From positions 1-64,000 of the forward strand of contig NZ_JAPNLH010000010.1 in NCBI RefSeq assembly GCF_026627425.1: DNA of 64,000 nt, given 5' to 3'. Under the pieces are notes generated by a model. It was not told the origin of the DNA. It saw only the letters and a list, made by a program, of their open reading frames with translations, and did not search any database. Source of the stretch: Arthrobacter endolithicus (lineage in GTDB: Bacteria; Actinomycetota; Actinomycetes; Actinomycetales; Micrococcaceae). Positions 53,469 to 61,638 of the stretch are shown here, piece after piece (positions within the stretch are counted from its first letter, which is position 1; the number at the start of each line of letters is the position of its first letter). Both the position numbers and the translations under genes were made by a program.

Positions 53469-54489
53469 CGCGATGGCTGGCGGCACCGCCGGAACCATCG
53501 GGCTAAGCATCGCATCCGGCCAACGGGTCACCGTCCGGGTCCCGGCGACGACGGCCAACCTTGGTCCGGGCTTCGACAGCCTGGGCATGGCGGTCTCGCT
53601 ATATGACTCGCTGACAGTGGAAACGTTCGACGGCGCCGCCGACGCAGGCGGTGAGCGGGAGTTGCTCTTCGAGCTGCGCGGTGAGGGCGCCGCAGCCCTG
53701 CCGCGTGACGCCTCACATCTGGCGGTCCGCGCCATGGACGCGGCGTTCAGCCGGCTGGGGTACCGCAGGTCAGGGCTGAAAATAACGGCCGACAATGCCC
53801 TGCCGCATGGGCGGGGGCTGGGCTCATCCGCCTCGGCGATCGTTGCGGCAGTCACAGCGGCCAACGCGCTGGTTCCGGAAGCGGCCCGGCAGGATGCGCA
53901 ATGGGTACTCCAACTGACCTCGGAGCTGGAGGGTCACCCGGACAACGTGGCGCCGGCGATTTTCGGCGCCGTCGCCATTTCCTGGCAGGAAGGGGGGAGG
54001 TACCGTTCCGCGCGCGTCACGCCGTCCACGCACGTGATCCCGATTGCCGCGATCCCCGCCGTCGAGCTTTCCACCGAGGTTGCCCGTGCCATGTTGCCGG
54101 TGGCCGTTCCGCACGCCGACGCTGCGGCCAACGCCGGACGGACGGCCCTGCTGATTCATGCGCTGAAGGATGATCCAGCGCTCCTGCTGGCCGGAACCGA
54201 GGACTTTCTGCACCAGTCGTTCCGGGCGGCCGCGATGGCCGGCAGTGCTGCCCTGATGGACGGATTGCGCGCCGAGGGGTTCGCGGCGTTCATCTCCGGC
54301 GCCGGTCCGACGGTGATGACCTTGGCCGACGGCGACGCCGAAGCACAGCGGGCCGTGGCCTTCATTACGGCTTTCGGCGCGTCGACGGACCAGCAGGCCC
54401 GACCCGGGGATGAAACCTGCGCCAGCTGGCGCGTCCTGAGACTCAATATTGACGCCGATGGTGCTAAAGTGGAACTGCATCGGTGGTAG
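53455..54489 (+). CDS. thrB: Homoserine kinase
   Basis: 344 residues from the ATG overlapping thrC; a second ATG 18 nt later is also possible. GHMP kinase: [20 protein letters not shown] at the N-terminus, [20 protein letters not shown] (phosphate loop) near residue 115, and [16 protein letters not shown] near the end. Phosphorylates homoserine for ThrC. Last gene of the lysA-hom-thrC-thrB set. Confidence 0.95.
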   Translation: MALNNAMAGGTAGTIGLSIASGQRVTVRVPATTANLGPGFDSLGMAVSLYDSLTVETFDGAADAGGERELLFELRGEGAAALPRDASHLAVRAMDAAFSRLGYRRSGLKITADNALPHGRGLGSSASAIVAAVTAANALVPEAARQDAQWVLQLTSELEGHPDNVAPAIFGAVAISWQEGGRYRSARVTPSTHVIPIAAIPAVELSTEVARAMLPVAVPHADAAANAGRTALLIHALKDDPALLLAGTEDFLHQSFRAAAMAGSAALMDGLRAEGFAAFISGAGPTVMTLADGDAEAQRAVAFITAFGASTDQQARPGDETCASWRVLRLNIDADGAKVELHRW

Positions 54490-54801
54490 CAACCGCCTAG
54501 CGTAAAACATGCAGCTGTAACGCTAATTTCTAGTGCGTGTGAATTGCCGTTTTTTGCCGATGCCACCTTCACAGGCCTATTGCCGGTATCCACAGAGCAA
54601 ATCTGCAGGAGACTGCACCCGCTGCCGGGTGAAACGATGACAGCCAGAAGGTGTTCCACTACCGGCCCTGCCACTATCTACGGTGACGGGGCACGGAGAC
54701 CAGGCCACACAGCCCGCTGCGCAACAGCTGCAACAGGCGATGGTCAGGGACCAATCACCGCGATCTCAGTGCAGATCGCCCTCGAGGGGGAAGGATCCTT
54801 C
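54490..54801 (+). other. Long leader region of rho
   Basis: 312 nt between thrB and the rho start. A frame open in line with rho continues upstream but has a poor composition and no ribosome site, so it is taken as untranslated. No riboswitch or terminator could be recognised. Autoregulation of rho by its leader is possible but not shown. Confidence 0.45.
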
Positions 54802-57330
54802 GTGACAGACACCACAAACCTGACTGCAGGTTTGAGCGATACCGTCAATTCAGCTGATGCAGCACCCGCAAAGAGCACTGGACTAGCCGGCCTTAAGCTG
54901 GCGCAGCTTCAGACGCTGGCCGGTCAGCTCGGTATCACCGGCGGCTCGCGGATGCGCAAGGGCGACCTTGTGTCCGCAATTTCCGACCACCAGCGCGGCT
55001 CTTCCGTAGCGGACCGCTCCGTCAAGCCCGCCGCCGAGACCGAGTCGGGCAAAAGCCAAATCGGAACAGAGCCAACGGCAGCCTCCGACGGCGAGCCGAC
55101 TAAGCGCGCCGGAACCAGGGGAAGCCGTAACGGTGCTGCCCGCAGCGGTTCCAGCCGAAACGGATCCTCGCAGAACGGATCGTCCGCCAATGGAACCGTG
55201 CAGGACCAGCAGGCGTCCAACGCAGGCGGTCAGTCCGATTCCGGAGCCGAAACCGTGAGCGATGCCGCTCCCGCAGCGGCATCCGAAGCCGCGGCTGAGC
55301 GCCCGGCACGAGGCCGTGGGCGCAGCAGGCGCGCCGTGAGCGACGGCGTTATCGCCTCCGCTGCCGGTGCCGACCAGTCCGGTGCCGACGCTCAGACCGG
55401 CGGTGCCGCGCAGAGCGACCGTGCTGGTCAGAACACTGACTCCGCCACCAAATCGGACGTAGTGGCCAGCTCGGACGCCGGACAAAACGACGCCGGGCAA
55501 AACGACGGCGGACAAAATGACGGGGCGCAAAATGAGGGCGGCAACCGCCGTCCGTCGCGTTCCCGTAACCGACGCAACGGTGAAGCCCGCAATGAACGCT
55601 CTCAGACCGGCGCGGAGGGGCAGGCGGAAACGTCGGCTCCGGCTCAGCAGCAGGTAGCCGCGGACAACACTGCCTCGGGGAACACTGCCTCGGCGAACAC
55701 TGCGGACAACAACGCGGGGGATAACGCTGCCGGGGATTCCACCGACAGCAGCGATCAGCGGAACCAGCAAGCGGACTCCGGCCAGCGGAACCAGGACGGC
55801 CAGGACGGCCAGCGCAATCAGCGCGGCCAGCGCAACCGCAACGACGGCAACCGCGAGCAGCGCAGCGATAACCAGCGCAGCGAAAACCAGCGCAGCGAAA
55901 ACCAGCGCAGCGAAAACCAGCGCAGCGAAAACCAGCGCAGCGATAACCAGCGCAGCGACGATGAAGACGGCTCGCGCAATAGCCGCAACCGTCGCACGCG
56001 CCGGGACAGGAATGACCGCTCCGGCGGCCAGGACAGCAATCCGCGCAATGACCGCTTCCGCGACCGCAACGACCGCAACGACCGCAACGACCGCAATGAG
56101 CGCCGCCGCGGCCGCAACCAGGGACCGGATTTTGACGATGTCGAGGTAACCGACGACGACGTTCTGCTGCCCGTCGCCGGCATCCTGGACCTGCTCGACA
56201 GCTACGCGTTCGTGCGGACCTCCGGCTACCTGCCCGGCTCCAACGACGTGTATGTCTCCCTCGCCCAGGTAAAGAAGTACAACCTGCGCAAGGGTGACGC
56301 CGTCGTCGGCGCTATCCGGGCACCGCGCGACGGCGAGGACCGGAGCCAGAACACGGGAACCAGCGCCCGCCAGAAGTTCAACGCCTTGGTCCGCGTGACC
56401 AGTGTGAACGGCAAGACGCCCGAGGAACTCAAGGACCGGGTGGAATTCTCCAAGCTGGTTCCGCTGTACCCCTCCGAGCGGCTTCGCCTGGAAACGGACC
56501 CCAAGAAGATAGGCCCCCGTGTCATTGACCTGGTGGCCCCGATCGGCAAGGGTCAGCGCGGACTGATCGTGTCCCCGCCGAAGGCCGGAAAGACACTCAT
56601 CCTGCAGGCAATCGCCAATGCCATCACGATTAACAATCCTGAGGTGCACCTCATGATGGTGCTGGTGGACGAACGCCCGGAAGAAGTCACCGACATGCAG
56701 CGCACCGTCAAGGGTGAGGTCATTGCCTCTACCTTCGACCGGCCCGCTGCGGACCATACACAGGTTGCCGAGCTGTCCATCGAGCGCGCCAAGCGCCTGG
56801 TGGAGATGGGCATGGACGTGGTGGTGCTGCTGGATTCGATGACCCGACTGGGCCGCGCGTACAACAACTCCGCTCCTTCCTCCGGACGCATTCTCTCCGG
56901 TGGTGTCGACGCGGCAGCGCTGTACCCGCCTAAGCGATTCTTCGGCGCGGCCCGCAATATTGAAAACGGCGGCTCGCTGACCATTTTGGCCACGGCACTG
57001 GTGGAAACCGGGTCCAAGGCCGACGAGGTCATCTTCGAGGAGTTCAAGGGCACCGGAAATATGGAGCTCCGCCTGTCCCGCCAGCTGGCGGATAAGCGGA
57101 TCTTCCCGGCCGTGGACGTGAACGCGTCGGGTACGCGCCGCGAGGAGAACCTGCTGTCCCCGGATGAGGTCAAGATCATGTGGAAGCTGCGCCGGGTCCT
57201 GTCGGGTCTGGAAATGCAGCAGTCGCTTGAACTGCTGATGACCAAAATGCGTGAGACGGGCTCCAACGTGGAGTTCCTGATGCAGGTGCAGAAGACGACG
57301 CTGGGCGTAAAGTCCGACGACGACAAATAG
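54802..57330 (+). CDS. rho: Transcription termination factor Rho with long disordered N-terminal region
   Basis: 842 residues from the GTG following GGGGGAAGG. After a Rho N-terminal helix domain (LKLAQLQTLAGQLGITGGSR) comes about 380 residues rich in Ser, Asn, Gln, Arg and Gly with tandem repeats: QNDGG-type, NTAS, a five-residue NQRSE/NQRSD run (about 55870-55965) and NDR repeats. Then the RNA-binding domain (VAGILDLLDSYAFVRTSGYL) and the ATPase (IVSPPKAGKTLILQAIANAI, VVVLLDSMTRLGRAYNN). Hexameric helicase ending transcription. Family-wide the actinobacterial insert helps RNA binding and oligomerisation. Confidence 0.95.
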   Translation: MTDTTNLTAGLSDTVNSADAAPAKSTGLAGLKLAQLQTLAGQLGITGGSRMRKGDLVSAISDHQRGSSVADRSVKPAAETESGKSQIGTEPTAASDGEPTKRAGTRGSRNGAARSGSSRNGSSQNGSSANGTVQDQQASNAGGQSDSGAETVSDAAPAAASEAAAERPARGRGRSRRAVSDGVIASAAGADQSGADAQTGGAAQSDRAGQNTDSATKSDVVASSDAGQNDAGQNDGGQNDGAQNEGGNRRPSRSRNRRNGEARNERSQTGAEGQAETSAPAQQQVAADNTASGNTASANTADNNAGDNAAGDSTDSSDQRNQQADSGQRNQDGQDGQRNQRGQRNRNDGNREQRSDNQRSENQRSENQRSENQRSENQRSDNQRSDDEDGSRNSRNRRTRRDRNDRSGGQDSNPRNDRFRDRNDRNDRNDRNERRRGRNQGPDFDDVEVTDDDVLLPVAGILDLLDSYAFVRTSGYLPGSNDVYVSLAQVKKYNLRKGDAVVGAIRAPRDGEDRSQNTGTSARQKFNALVRVTSVNGKTPEELKDRVEFSKLVPLYPSERLRLETDPKKIGPRVIDLVAPIGKGQRGLIVSPPKAGKTLILQAIANAITINNPEVHLMMVLVDERPEEVTDMQRTVKGEVIASTFDRPAADHTQVAELSIERAKRLVEMGMDVVVLLDSMTRLGRAYNNSAPSSGRILSGGVDAAALYPPKRFFGAARNIENGGSLTILATALVETGSKADEVIFEEFKGTGNMELRLSRQLADKRIFPAVDVNASGTRREENLLSPDEVKIMWKLRRVLSGLEMQQSLELLMTKMRETGSNVEFLMQVQKTTLGVKSDDDK

Positions 57331-57339
57331 TTAGTGCCT

Positions 57340-57479
57340 AAGCCGCCTTTGTTGTGATGAGGGCCGTCCGCGTCCCTGACTGCTCCCGATGCCTGCAAGC
57401 CCGCATCGGGTCCGTCGCAGTCAGGGGCCATCGCGGCCCCGTAAGCCGTCCCCCGGCCTCATCACAACTATGGCGGCTT
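57340..57479. repeat. 140-nt nested inverted repeat between rho and prfA
   Basis: Outer arms of 23 nt (57340-57362 and 57457-57479, AAGCCGCC...GTTGTGATGAGG) match at 21 positions. Inside lie CCCTGACTGC/GCAGTCAGGG (57374-57383, 57417-57426) and CCCGATGC/GCATCGGG (57385-57392, 57403-57410), all perfect. RNA of either strand would fold into one long rod. No T-run, so not a standard terminator; it may be a small mobile-type repeat or structured RNA. Confidence 0.85.
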
Positions 57480-57554
57480 TGTCATTCCCGCTGGTGTCCG
57501 GTGATATTCCGTCGTCGTCATTAGACTCAGGTGTGAGTCGAAAGAGGTTTGAAT

Positions 57555-58628
57555 ATGTTTGAATCCATCCAGGGGCTATTGGATGAGCATGCGGAACTTC
57601 AGCTGCGGCTCAGTGATCCCGCGGTGCATGCCGATCAGGGGCTTGCCCGCAAGCTGGGACGGCGCTACGCCGAGCTGAGTGGGATCGTCGAGGGCTACCA
57701 TCAGGTGGAAACGCTCACCGACGATCTGGCGGCTGCGCGAGAGATGGCCGCGGAAGACGCCGAATTCGCTGCCGAGGTTCCCGTGCTGGAGGAGTCGCTG
57801 CTGACCGCTCAGGAGAAACTGCGCCGGCTGCTGATCCCGCGGGATCCCGATGACGCCCGGGACGTGATTCTTGAGGTCAAGGCGGGGGAGGGGGGAGATG
57901 AGTCCGCGCTGTTCGCCGCGGACCTGGTCCGGATGTACACCCGCTACGCGGAAAACCGGGGCTGGAAGACCGAGGTTATTTCCGCCACGGAGTCCGATCT
58001 GGGCGGTTACAAGGATATTTCGATTGCGGTCAAGGGACGCTCCAATGATCCGGCCGAGGGTGTCTTTGCCCGGTTGAAGTTTGAGGGGGGCGTACACCGC
58101 GTCCAGCGGGTGCCGGTCACCGAGTCACAGGGGCGGATCCATACTTCCGCTGCCGGGGTGCTGGTGCTGCCGGAGGTGGATGAGCCTGAAGAGGTCGCGA
58201 TCAGCCAGAATGACCTGAAGATTGATGTCTACCGCTCGTCCGGTCCCGGCGGCCAGTCCGTCAACACGACCGACTCCGCCGTTCGCATTACTCACCTTCC
58301 TACCGGCATCGTGGTGGCGATGCAGAACGAGAAGTCGCAGCTGCAGAACAAGGAGGCCGGGATGCGCGTGCTGCGGGCCCGTATCCTTGCCCACCAGCAG
58401 GCCATCGTCGATGCCGAAAATTCCGCGGTCCGCAAGTCCCAGATCAGGACGATGGACCGGTCCGAACGGATCCGCACCTACAACTATCCGGAAAACCGCA
58501 TTGCCGATCACCGGACGGGCTATAAGGCGTATAACCTGGATCAGGTGATGAACGGCGATCTGGAACCGGTGGTGCAATCCGCCATTGAAATGGACGAGCA
58601 GGCGCGGCTGGACGCCATCGGCGACTAA
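57555..58628 (+). CDS. prfA: Peptide chain release factor 1
   Basis: 357 residues from the ATG after AGAGG (a TTG two codons before is less likely). Class I release factor: [20 protein letters not shown] contains the PxT-type stop-recognition motif of RF1, and [20 protein letters not shown] contains GGQ for peptide release. Recognises UAA and UAG, which matters for the TAG inside etfA. Followed immediately by prmC, which methylates the GGQ glutamine. Confidence 0.96.
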   Translation: MFESIQGLLDEHAELQLRLSDPAVHADQGLARKLGRRYAELSGIVEGYHQVETLTDDLAAAREMAAEDAEFAAEVPVLEESLLTAQEKLRRLLIPRDPDDARDVILEVKAGEGGDESALFAADLVRMYTRYAENRGWKTEVISATESDLGGYKDISIAVKGRSNDPAEGVFARLKFEGGVHRVQRVPVTESQGRIHTSAAGVLVLPEVDEPEEVAISQNDLKIDVYRSSGPGGQSVNTTDSAVRITHLPTGIVVAMQNEKSQLQNKEAGMRVLRARILAHQQAIVDAENSAVRKSQIRTMDRSERIRTYNYPENRIADHRTGYKAYNLDQVMNGDLEPVVQSAIEMDEQARLDAIGD

Positions 58629-59582
58629 GTGGCGCAGCAAACGCTGGCAGAGGCTGTGGCCAACGCCACAGCCGTGCTGAGCGCCGCAGGTGTCCCGTCT
58701 CCCCGGGTCGACGCGGAGTTGCTCGCTGACCACCTGCTGCGGGTGGGGCTGGGCCGGTTGCGCGCCTTAATGCTTGGGGGCACACCCGAACCCACCGGCT
58801 ACGCAGCCCTGGTTGCGCGGCGGGCACAGCGGGTCCCGCTGCAGCATCTGACCGGTGTGGCGTATTTTCGTTATCTGGAACTTGCCGTGGGACCCGGAGT
58901 CTTCATTCCCCGGCCGGAGACGGAATCCGTGGTTCAGCTGGCCGTGGACCGGCTGGCAGAACTGCTGGACGCGGCAGAACAGACTCCGTTCAGTGCCCCA
59001 GCTCCCGTCGTGGTGGATCTCGGTACGGGATCGGGTGCCATTGCCGGCTCGCTGGCACTTGAGGTCCCGCGGGCGCGGGTGTTCGCCGTCGAGCTGGGTG
59101 CGGAAGCCTACTCATTTGCCGAGCGCAATCTGGCGCCGCTCCCGGTCACACTGGTGCAGGGCGATCTGCGGACAGCCTTCCCCGAGCTCGACGGTTCCGC
59201 CGACGTCGTCGTGTCCAATCCGCCCTACATTCCGGCAGGAGCGGTACCGCGTGAGCCGGAAGTGGCCAACTATGATCCTCATCAGGCGCTCTACGGCGGC
59301 GGCGAGGACGGCATGGAACTTCCGACGGCAGCGGCAACGACGGCCGCCAGACTGCTGAAACCTGGCGGATATTTTGTCCTGGAACACGCCGAAGTACAAA
59401 GTCCGCAAATGGCGGCGCTGTTGCGGGAATCCGGCTGCTGGTCCGAGGTCAGGACCCATCCTGACCTCAACGGCCGGGACCGGGCCACCAGCGCGATCCG
59501 TGCCGCTGACGGCAGCCGCGATCACGGGGCGCGGGACGGCGGCGAGGGTGCGGGACCTGATGATGAAAGAATGGCTACGTGA
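58629..59582 (+). CDS. prmC: Release factor glutamine methyltransferase
   Basis: 317 residues from a GTG right at the prfA stop. Helical N-terminal domain, then a SAM-dependent domain: FIPRPETESVVQLAVDRL, VVVDLGTGSGAIAGSLALEV (SAM loop) and VVVSNPPYIPAG (NPPY active site). The C-terminal 35 residues (after DLNGRDRATSAI) are an Asp/Gly-rich tail. Coupled to tsaC by a GTGA overlap. Confidence 0.95.
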   Translation: MAQQTLAEAVANATAVLSAAGVPSPRVDAELLADHLLRVGLGRLRALMLGGTPEPTGYAALVARRAQRVPLQHLTGVAYFRYLELAVGPGVFIPRPETESVVQLAVDRLAELLDAAEQTPFSAPAPVVVDLGTGSGAIAGSLALEVPRARVFAVELGAEAYSFAERNLAPLPVTLVQGDLRTAFPELDGSADVVVSNPPYIPAGAVPREPEVANYDPHQALYGGGEDGMELPTAAATTAARLLKPGGYFVLEHAEVQSPQMAALLRESGCWSEVRTHPDLNGRDRATSAIRAADGSRDHGARDGGEGAGPDDERMAT

Positions 59583-60538
59583 GTACCACATCCTATAACT
59601 GCACGTCCGAGGATCAGCGCGCCGAGGGCCTGGCACATGCACAAAAAGCGATTGCCGCCAAGCAGGTTGTCGTCATGCCCACGGACACCGTCTATGGCAT
59701 AGCGGCAGATGCCTTTTCGCCGCAGGCGGTGGCGACACTGCTGGCTGCCAAGGGCCGCGGCCGATCCATGCCGCCGCCGGTGCTGATTCCCCGGCTCAAC
59801 ACGATGGACGGGCTGGCCACGGACATCACTGACGACGCGCGGAAGCTTGCGCAGCAGTTCTGGCCCGGCGGTCTGACGCTGATTTTCCATGCACAGCCAA
59901 CGCTCACGTGGGACCTTGGCGACACGAAGGGTACCGTCGCCTTGCGGATGCCCGATGACAAACTGGCCCTGGATCTGCTGACCATTACGGGCCCGTTGGC
60001 CGTTTCGTCGGCCAACCGGACGGGTCAGGCGGCTGCGCAGAGCGCGTCCGAGGCACGATCCCAACTGGCGGAGTCGGTGGAGGTTTACCTGGAGGCGGGT
60101 TTTCGGCCATTGGAGGGCACGGATCCGCTGCCATCGACCATCGTTGATGCCACCGGCGGGAGCCTGCGTGTGGTCCGGTCCGGCGCCATCCCGCTGGAAC
60201 GTCTGCGCGACGTCGTTCCATCCATTATGGGCCTGGGCGAGGAACTGCCGGAGACCGACGATCAGGCTGCCTTTACGGAGGCAGCAGCGCCGGCCGTCGC
60301 CAATGCAGCCGTGCCGGCCGTGCCGGAAAGCCCAGTTGGGCTGGATAGTCCCGTTGAACTAGAGGCCTCCGCAGCTACAACAGCGGAGCGGATTTCCGTC
60401 GGTGACGGCGATTCTCCGGACCGTGCAGAGCCGCATGCTGCGCAGCCGCCTGCCGAAGGACTGCCGGAGCGTGCGGATGGGGAAGTAATCCCTCCCGCTC
60501 TGCCCAGCCACGATGTTGCGCCTGGCCAAACCACATAA
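59579..60538 (+). CDS. tsaC: L-threonylcarbamoyladenylate synthase with acidic tail
   Basis: 319 residues. The YrdC/Sua5 core covers about 15-210: VVMPTDTVYGIAADAFSPQA, KGRGRSMPPPVLIPRL, LAQQFWPGGLTLIFHA, TVALRMPDD, PLAVSSANRTGQAAAQS and PSTIVDATGGSLRVVRSGAI. It forms threonylcarbamoyl-AMP for the t6A37 tRNA modification. The last 100 residues are Ala/Pro/Glu-rich, disordered and unlike the Sua5 domain. Their coding region overlaps the convergent epimerase gene by 164 bases. Confidence 0.93.
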   Translation: MSTTSYNCTSEDQRAEGLAHAQKAIAAKQVVVMPTDTVYGIAADAFSPQAVATLLAAKGRGRSMPPPVLIPRLNTMDGLATDITDDARKLAQQFWPGGLTLIFHAQPTLTWDLGDTKGTVALRMPDDKLALDLLTITGPLAVSSANRTGQAAAQSASEARSQLAESVEVYLEAGFRPLEGTDPLPSTIVDATGGSLRVVRSGAIPLERLRDVVPSIMGLGEELPETDDQAAFTEAAAPAVANAAVPAVPESPVGLDSPVELEASAATTAERISVGDGDSPDRAEPHAAQPPAEGLPERADGEVIPPALPSHDVAPGQTT

Positions 60539-61394
60539 GTTCAAGGCGCCGCAGTGAACCATGCAGACGTTCACCGGCGAGCCGGGACAAGAAATACCCG
60601 CTGTACAGCGCCGACCTGCAGAGCCACGCCGGAAGTTGCAGGGGTTTCCTTCCTCCGGCGGCCGCCAAGACGTCGGTGACGCTCAGCCCTTCCCACGGCT
60701 GCAGTACGATCGCCGGCACGGGGCCGGCATGGAGCGCGATTTCTGCGGTAAACCACGCCAACGCGTTGATGGAGCTGACCGGCGTCGGAGCGGTGCCGGG
60801 AGCGGCAACCGAAGCAAGGGGTGAGGCGGCAAGCCTGGCCAGTGCCGCCGTCGTCGGACGTCCCGGTCCCTGAACGGATGTGGCCCGCAGAATTACGGCC
60901 TCGGTTCCGCCATGCTCGACCTTGAGCAAGGCCTCCTCGCCCAAGGATTTGGAGCGCGAATAGGCGGAAAAGGGGACCCGGTCGGTTGATTCATCGAGCA
61001 GCGGCCGGTGCCCCTGCACCGCAGCGCTGCTGAGCTGAACCACGCGGTGGACGCCTGCCTGCGCTGCCGCCGCGGCAACGATACAGGGGAGCAGTGCGTT
61101 GGCTCCGGTCAGGGCAGGTGAACCGGCCTGGCCCGGTGTGGCCAGGCCGGCGGCGTTGACCACCACATCCACCCCGGCAAACCCGGCAGCCAGTTGTGCA
61201 GTCACGGTTGCCGACCCCTGTGAGCCTGCTTCATGGACCAGATCGGCCACCGTGTCCGCGGAAGATTCCAGCCGCGGGGCGTGTACGGGGCGGATAGCCA
61301 GGCCGCGGGCGGCAAGTTCCGCTGCGACGGCCGAGCCAACAAATCCGCCGGCCCCTAGTACTGCAACTAGCACGTCCTGATTCTCCGCCTTCAT
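60375..61394 (-). CDS. NAD-dependent epimerase/dehydratase family protein
   Basis: 339 residues. Extended SDR: LVAVLGAGGFVGSAVAAELA at the N-terminus, VVNAAGLATPGQAG, VVQLSSAAVQG and YSRSKSLGEEALLKVE with the YxxxK pair (Y144 SRSK). Probably acts on a nucleotide-sugar or similar polar substrate for the polysaccharide genes to the right. The last 50 residues are basic and His-rich and lie antisense to the tsaC tail, which makes the exact C-terminus uncertain. Transcribed away from the glycosyltransferase. Confidence 0.85.
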   Translation of the reverse strand: MKAENQDVLVAVLGAGGFVGSAVAAELAARGLAIRPVHAPRLESSADTVADLVHEAGSQGSATVTAQLAAGFAGVDVVVNAAGLATPGQAGSPALTGANALLPCIVAAAAAQAGVHRVVQLSSAAVQGHRPLLDESTDRVPFSAYSRSKSLGEEALLKVEHGGTEAVILRATSVQGPGRPTTAALARLAASPLASVAAPGTAPTPVSSINALAWFTAEIALHAGPVPAIVLQPWEGLSVTDVLAAAGGRKPLQLPAWLCRSALYSGYFLSRLAGERLHGSLRRLELMWFGQAQHRGWAEREGLLPHPHAPAVLRQAAAQHAALHGPENRRHRRKSAPLL

Positions 61395-61500
61395 TAATAC
61401 GGTCCGTGTCCTTGCCCGGATGGCACCTTCGGCCCAGCCCCTAACGCCAAGTTTGCGCAGGGCTATGTCTGCAGCGCCGATCTCCGTGGGCGTAGGGCCC

Positions 61501-61575
61501 CGTTAGACTGATAGCCGGTACCCGTAAAATGAGTCTACCGGCCACTTCACGGCCGGTGGCTGCCGGACAAGAATC
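61501..61575. promoter_or_regulatory. Palindrome-rich promoter region of the glycosyltransferase
   Basis: TAGACT (61504-61509) and AGTCTA (61532-61537) face each other around TAAAAT, a possible -10, and ACCGGCC-N7-GGCCGGT follows at about 61536-61556. A regulatory site is suspected; no factor can be named. Confidence 0.35.
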
Positions 61576-61638
61576 ATGGGGCTTCCCCAAGCAGCCGGAA
61601 TGACCGCCTGCAGACCTCTGGAAGGTATTTGACGAGGA

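Noticed and set aside
54544-54801. N-terminal extension of rho
   Set aside because: In frame but without ribosome site or conserved residues; the GTG at 54802 has GGGGGAAGG and leads directly into the known Rho N-terminal domain.
55870-55965. CRISPR-like short repeats
   Set aside because: The units are 15-18 nt, contiguous, in frame and encode NQRSE in Rho; there are no spacers.
54883-56757. 624-codon Val/Ala-rich frame opposite rho
   Set aside because: Mirror of the Rho repeat arm; hydrophobic runs come from complementing Asn/Gln/Asp repeats.
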